Below are positions 18,597 through 22,900 of a stretch of DNA of 22,900 bases, piece after piece. The notes under the pieces were generated by a model. It saw nothing but the letters and a program-made list of their open reading frames with translations, did not search any database and had not been told where the DNA came from. The translations under genes and the position numbers were made by a program. Each line of letters begins with the position of its first letter. The stretch's first letter is position 1. Origin of the DNA: Clostridiales bacterium (GTDB lineage: Bacteria; Bacillota; Clostridia; Oscillospirales; Oscillospiraceae); assembly GCA_019418625.1 (NCBI GenBank), contig DYBL01000047.1, positions 1-22,900 on the forward strand, read 5' to 3'.

Positions 18597-21500
18597 ATGG
18601 CAAAAAAGAGCAAACGTGTATTGTCGGTACTGCTGACGCTGATCATGATCCTGGGCCTGCTGCCCACCAGCGCGTTTGCTACATGGGACAATCAGGTTAT
18701 GGACGACGGCTATTTTACCTTCGATCAGAATGGAACGTCCACGGAGAAGACCGGGACGATCCCCAGCGTGACGGAAGATGGCTACACGGTCAGCAAGACC
18801 ATCAGCCAGACCGGCGAGAATGCGTTCGACATCACGCTGGAGGTGGAGACCTCCGAGACCGTCACCACCAGCGACGCCGCCGTGGTGCTGGTGCTGGATA
18901 CGTCTGCATCTATGGATGTCCATATGTACAATTTGAAAGAAGCCGCCAAAAGTTTTGTGAGTTCTCTGGTAACCAATAACAATGGCGGAAAGATTTACGT
19001 CTCTGTGGTGGGCTTTGGCGGATACGCCTATAAGGTCTGCGATTGGGAAGATGTGACCGCTGAAGGCGGCATTTCCGAAGTGAACCGCCAGATTGGTTCC
19101 TTAAAAGCAGGTAGCAGCCGAAACGAAACGGGCGGCACCAACCTGGAGGCCGGTCTGATGCTGGCACGCAACCGCCTGGGTATGGAAGCTGTGTCCACTG
19201 CTTCTGCCAAGTATACCGTGCTGTTCACCGACGGTGAGCCTACTTTCCGGGTGACGAAAGAAAGTAACAGCACGGAGTCTATTGAGAACATTACCTACGA
19301 CGGAAGCGGCACAGACTGCTCCGAGGCGGAGCGGAATGAGGCTGCCGCCATGGCCGGTGAGGTCAAGGAACTGAGTAAGCTCTACACAATCTGCTACGGC
19401 GCCGGTGAGGATATCCTCTACGGCAGTGACAAGTGTGTCAACTGCGGTCAGCCGAGAAGAAAGCATGACGAAAGATATGAAGGCTGGTGGCCGTTTGGCG
19501 ATTACCATTACTACTGCCGCAACGGCTCCGGCAAGGAGTACAAGAGTAGCTCCGTTACCATGAGCCAGTATCTGGAAAATGAAATCGCCACACCTGCGGC
19601 AGATGACGTGACCTACGCTTATGACGCGGAGGACAGTGAGCAGCTCAACGCGGCGTTCGTGAACATCGCCTCCTCCGTGTCTGACGGAAATACCGGCGCC
19701 GGCACCCAGGTGGTCGACCCCATGGGACAGTTCATCAACTTCGGTGCGGTGGATGAGAAGTCTGTCCAGGGCGGTACATACAGCTACGATCCGGTCAGCA
19801 AGACCCTGATCTGGACGCTGGACCCCGCGCAGGCTGACACCAGCACGGAGGGCGGCAAGACCACCTATACCTTCACCCTGACCTATTCCATCACGCTGGA
19901 TACGGCCAAGGAAGGCTTCAAGGAGAATACCAACTATCCCACCAATGGCTACACCCGTCTGGAGATCCCCGGCGGCGAGGATGTAGTGTTCAATGTTCCC
20001 GGCGTGTTCGGCGAGATCCCTGAGGTGGACTACACCATCAACTACTGGTACTATGACCGGGACAAGAAGCAGTATGTGGAAGGCGATTCTACGACCCGCA
20101 AGGCTGATCTGTGGTCCGAGGTCAATGTGGACCCTGCAGCTTACAGCAAAGAAAACTATGCGTTTGACCATGGTGACGACGGTCTGCAGACCCTGGAGCC
20201 GGGCAAGCTGGAATTCAACCTCTATTATGATCCCATCGAGGTCAGCGTGGTGGTGAAACAGTGGGTCATCACCAAGGAGAAGACGGATGCGGGAGATGTG
20301 TATACCGGTCCTGTGAGCAGAGGCTCCCAGACGTATACCGAATACTGCCAGGGCGACGAGTTTACCAACGAGGAGTTCCTGGAGGGAGAAGGACTGACCC
20401 TGCTTGAAGAGGGCCAGAGCCAGATGGTGAACGGCACCTCCTATACCACCGACGACTACACCGATGTGGAGTTGACGGATAAGCAGACCGTCATCAATAT
20501 CTACTACATTCAGGATGGCGGTGACAGTCGCACGGACGTGCCGTATATGATCCAGTACTGGTACCGCAACAACGCCTGGGAACTGGTGGACGGCAAGTAT
20601 CAGCTGGTGGAAGGCAAATACTTCAAGGGCGATGTGGTCGATGGCACGGCTAAGCACGGCGACACCATCACCATTGCCGATAAGAGCGACGGCTATACCC
20701 TGGATAAGATCGAGGGAAACACCGGCGAGTGGGAGCTGAAGCTGGACAAGGCAGAGCCCAACCCGGATGTGGTCAACGTCTATTATTCCAAGGATCCTAC
20801 CACTAATCCGGAGGAAGCTACGCTGACCATTGTCCATAAATATTACCTGCGGGGCATCAACGGCCCCGAGCTGGTGGATACCTACTATGAGATGGGCAGC
20901 GAGGATGCCGGCGAGACCGTGTATGTGGGCGAGACCTACACCGCGGAGGACCGCACGCCCAGCGGCTTCAACCGCGTGACCTCCGATGCCGCTATGACCA
21001 AGGTGATGGCCTCCGGCTCCAATGAGATCGTGGTGGAGTACTGCCGCGATACGCGGGAGGAGACGCATGTCAGCGTGTACCACTACTACCGCACCTGGGC
21101 CTGGAATGTTGTGAATCCTGAGACCGGCGAGGGTGAATACGAGCTGGTGAAGGAGGACATGAAGCCCGGCCATCCCGATGGCACCTTCTATGTGGGCCAG
21201 ACCTACCAGGCTGTTCCCAATCCTGACGGATTTGTCCTTAACAAGGACGAGTCTGATCTGGACGCCAGAGTGCTGGAGCAGGGCGACAACACCTTCCAGC
21301 TGTACTATGACGCCTACGAGAGCAAGGAAGAGGATGCGGCGGACGTGACCGTTCACCACATCTATCAGACCTATCGGAGCTACGTGGACGCCGACGGCAA
21401 CGTGGTGCTCGACGAGCGGGATGAAGAGGCGACCATCACCGAGTCTGAGAAGACCTACCACGGCGTCAAGGGCGAAAACTTTGTTGCTCAGAAGCGGGAT

Positions 21501-22900
21501 AAGGAAGGCTACGAGTTCTACAAGGCCGATACTGCCGATCTGAAGGTCACCCTCCAGGGCGAGGACGGCGACTATTACATCTACTACAAGAAGTCCGTGA
21601 ATGATCTGGGCGAGAAGGTCCCTGTGACGGTGCAGCCCATCTACAAGACCTACACCAAGTACATCAACGCCAACGGTGATGAGGTCACGGAGCTGAAGGG
21701 TGAGCCCGAAATGGGTACGGTGGAGCTGGGCCAGTATTACGTGGGCCAGAAGGCTACCGCGCTGAGCAGCGATTATTCCAAGCCCGGCTTCTCCTATGAT
21801 GCGGCAGATCCGGATAACACTGTGGACCTGACCGTAGAGGTCACCGGCGAAGACGATGTCATCACGGTGGTTTACAAACGTGTGGAGGACAACCGCGGCG
21901 CGCCCGTGGTCCTGCTGGTGAACAACGTCTACACCACCCGTACCACCTACATTGAAAACGGTGAGGTCAAGACCAGCGAGACTTCCTTCACCGGCCAGAG
22001 CACCAGCTATCCCCTCTACGTCAACCAGCTGATCGATCTGACCAACCGCGGCACCAAGCTGCCCGGCTATGAGCTGGATTCCACCAAGACCCAGCCCTCC
22101 GGCCGGGTCCAGGTGACCGAAGACGGCATGCTGTTCACCTTCTACTGGGTCATGGAAGTGGATCATACCACGCCTGCGACCGTGAAGGTGGTGCACCACT
22201 ACAAGATCCACGATGCCAACCCCAATGTAAGCGACCTGGAGTGGACGGCGGGCGAGGACGAGGCTCCTGTGGAGGCCTACGCTTTCCAGGATTACCTGCT
22301 GCCCTATGCCTATGAGGGCCAGTTCCAGTTCTCCAACGTGACGGACGTGCAGCACAACGGCGTGAGCCTCAGCGAGCGCGTGGCCGTGGAGCTGACCAGC
22401 GGCGATAACCGCATCGATATCTACTATGTGAAGAACGTGGACAGCCGCGTTCCCAGCAGCGTGAAGGTCATCCACAACTACTACAAGGATGCCGACGCCC
22501 TGGCGGCCGGCACCACCGAGGCCAGCTACGAGGAGAATATCCCCGCCATGGAAGCCGACAAATTCACTGCCACGCTCCGTCTGGAGAACGGTTCCCTGTA
22601 TTATGAATTTGTCAGCGCAAATCCCGAGACCTACACCGTGGTCGTGGATGATGATGCGGCCAACAACGTCATCACCATCAGCTATGTCCGCGTGGATGCC
22701 ACCTACACCGTGGTGCACGAGTACTACTCCAGCGGCAGATTTATGGGCAGCACGCAGAGCACCGAGACCGGCAAGCCTGGTTCCACTGTCAGTGCCGACG
22801 ACATTGGCAAGATCACCAGCTTTGAGGGCCGGAATTACAGCTACCTCAGTGCCGATCCCGAGACGATGGTGCTGGCGGCGGACGGTGAGAACGTCATGAC
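18597..22900 (+). CDS. Giant secreted VWA-domain repeat surface protein (putative adhesin), 3' end cut by window
   Basis: At least 1,434 codons with no stop before the right edge. A Sec signal peptide spans residues 1-28 (charged MAKKSKR, hydrophobic core, cleavage after AFA). A von Willebrand A domain follows, with MIDAS residues Asp101-Thr-Ser103-Ala-Ser105, Thr181 in GGTNL and Asp212 in FTDGEP. The VWA domain carries an insert with Cys280-Val-Asn-Cys283 and Cys307. A beta-rich segment (about 360-475) leads into about eleven diverged repeats of 75-100 residues, each opening like VxVxHxYY and closing like IxIYY, reminiscent of MucBP-type stalk modules. A C-terminal wall anchor (for example LPXTG) would lie outside the window. 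The position downstream of a c-di-GMP riboswitch suggests a role in attachment or biofilm. The ligand is unknown. The signal peptide and Shine-Dalgarno fix the start. Confidence 0.93.
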   Translation, partial: MAKKSKRVLSVLLTLIMILGLLPTSAFATWDNQVMDDGYFTFDQNGTSTEKTGTIPSVTEDGYTVSKTISQTGENAFDITLEVETSETVTTSDAAVVLVLDTSASMDVHMYNLKEAAKSFVSSLVTNNNGGKIYVSVVGFGGYAYKVCDWEDVTAEGGISEVNRQIGSLKAGSSRNETGGTNLEAGLMLARNRLGMEAVSTASAKYTVLFTDGEPTFRVTKESNSTESIENITYDGSGTDCSEAERNEAAAMAGEVKELSKLYTICYGAGEDILYGSDKCVNCGQPRRKHDERYEGWWPFGDYHYYCRNGSGKEYKSSSVTMSQYLENEIATPAADDVTYAYDAEDSEQLNAAFVNIASSVSDGNTGAGTQVVDPMGQFINFGAVDEKSVQGGTYSYDPVSKTLIWTLDPAQADTSTEGGKTTYTFTLTYSITLDTAKEGFKENTNYPTNGYTRLEIPGGEDVVFNVPGVFGEIPEVDYTINYWYYDRDKKQYVEGDSTTRKADLWSEVNVDPAAYSKENYAFDHGDDGLQTLEPGKLEFNLYYDPIEVSVVVKQWVITKEKTDAGDVYTGPVSRGSQTYTEYCQGDEFTNEEFLEGEGLTLLEEGQSQMVNGTSYTTDDYTDVELTDKQTVINIYYIQDGGDSRTDVPYMIQYWYRNNAWELVDGKYQLVEGKYFKGDVVDGTAKHGDTITIADKSDGYTLDKIEGNTGEWELKLDKAEPNPDVVNVYYSKDPTTNPEEATLTIVHKYYLRGINGPELVDTYYEMGSEDAGETVYVGETYTAEDRTPSGFNRVTSDAAMTKVMASGSNEIVVEYCRDTREETHVSVYHYYRTWAWNVVNPETGEGEYELVKEDMKPGHPDGTFYVGQTYQAVPNPDGFVLNKDESDLDARVLEQGDNTFQLYYDAYESKEEDAADVTVHHIYQTYRSYVDADGNVVLDERDEEATITESEKTYHGVKGENFVAQKRDKEGYEFYKADTADLKVTLQGEDGDYYIYYKKSVNDLGEKVPVTVQPIYKTYTKYINANGDEVTELKGEPEMGTVELGQYYVGQKATALSSDYSKPGFSYDAADPDNTVDLTVEVTGEDDVITVVYKRVEDNRGAPVVLLVNNVYTTRTTYIENGEVKTSETSFTGQSTSYPLYVNQLIDLTNRGTKLPGYELDSTKTQPSGRVQVTEDGMLFTFYWVMEVDHTTPATVKVVHHYKIHDANPNVSDLEWTAGEDEAPVEAYAFQDYLLPYAYEGQFQFSNVTDVQHNGVSLSERVAVELTSGDNRIDIYYVKNVDSRVPSSVKVIHNYYKDADALAAGTTEASYEENIPAMEADKFTATLRLENGSLYYEFVSANPETYTVVVDDDAANNVITISYVRVDATYTVVHEYYSSGRFMGSTQSTETGKPGSTVSADDIGKITSFEGRNYSYLSADPETMVLAADGENVM

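Noticed and set aside
19101..22718. 1,205-codon open frame on the minus strand
   Set aside because: It is antisense to the VWA-repeat protein, which has a clear signal peptide, ribosome binding site and VWA motifs; the antisense translation is hydrophobic and repetitive without any recognisable family.
1..22900. CRISPR arrays, tRNA/rRNA genes, insertion sequences or prophage
   Set aside because: No spaced identical repeats, cloverleaf sequences, transposase motifs or phage genes were recognised on either strand.

Overview
The window looks like a chromosomal segment from a high-GC (roughly 60%) obligately anaerobic member of the Clostridia, most plausibly an Oscillospiraceae-type gut bacterium. 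The reasons are an oxygen-sensitive class III ribonucleotide reductase, a purine pathway split the way Clostridia often have it (stand-alone AICAR transformylase plus a PurO-type IMP cyclohydrolase), one long fused-type PurL, strong AGGAGG-like ribosome binding sites, and a cyclic-di-GMP riboswitch upstream of a Gram-positive-style repeat surface protein. Species cannot be fixed from the sequence alone.

Region 1 (1-11502, minus strand) is a nearly complete de novo purine operon read right to left: a GntR/HutC-type regulator, purE, purC, purF, purM, purN, purO (IMP cyclohydrolase), purH (AICAR transformylase only), purD and purL (cut by the left edge). Genes are tightly packed (0-60 nt gaps, one 7-nt overlap), except for a 213-nt gap between purH and purD that holds four consecutive inverted repeats. 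The regulator is the first gene, and its promoter carries two GGT-N3-ACC sites, so the operon probably regulates itself. The PurF has no N-terminal catalytic cysteine. Neither purB nor purK is in the window.

Region 2 (11503-12295) is a divergent short unit: a structured spacer, a good sigma-70 promoter and a shikimate-kinase-like gene, ending in a strong terminator shared with trxB. Region 3 (12297-16609, minus strand) is an anaerobic dNTP module: nrdG, nrdD with a fused C-terminal glutaredoxin-like domain, and an NADPH-type thioredoxin reductase. An NrdR box and a near-consensus promoter lie before nrdD, and a degenerate arrangement lies before nrdG. The fusion plus the adjacent trxB suggest electrons flow NADPH to TrxB to the fused redoxin to the NrdD active site.

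Region 4 (16741-22900, plus strand) is a cell-surface region: a lipoprotein with a C39-like cysteine-peptidase fold, a strong terminator, an AT-rich spacer, a 139-aa protein of unknown function, a well-formed c-di-GMP-I (GEMM) riboswitch, and a very large secreted protein with a VWA domain followed by about eleven diverged stalk repeats, open at the right edge. The 3' strand of the riboswitch P1 stem can instead pair with the Shine-Dalgarno/start region of the surface protein. This suggests a translational ON switch that couples c-di-GMP to surface adhesion. It is the most striking system in the window.
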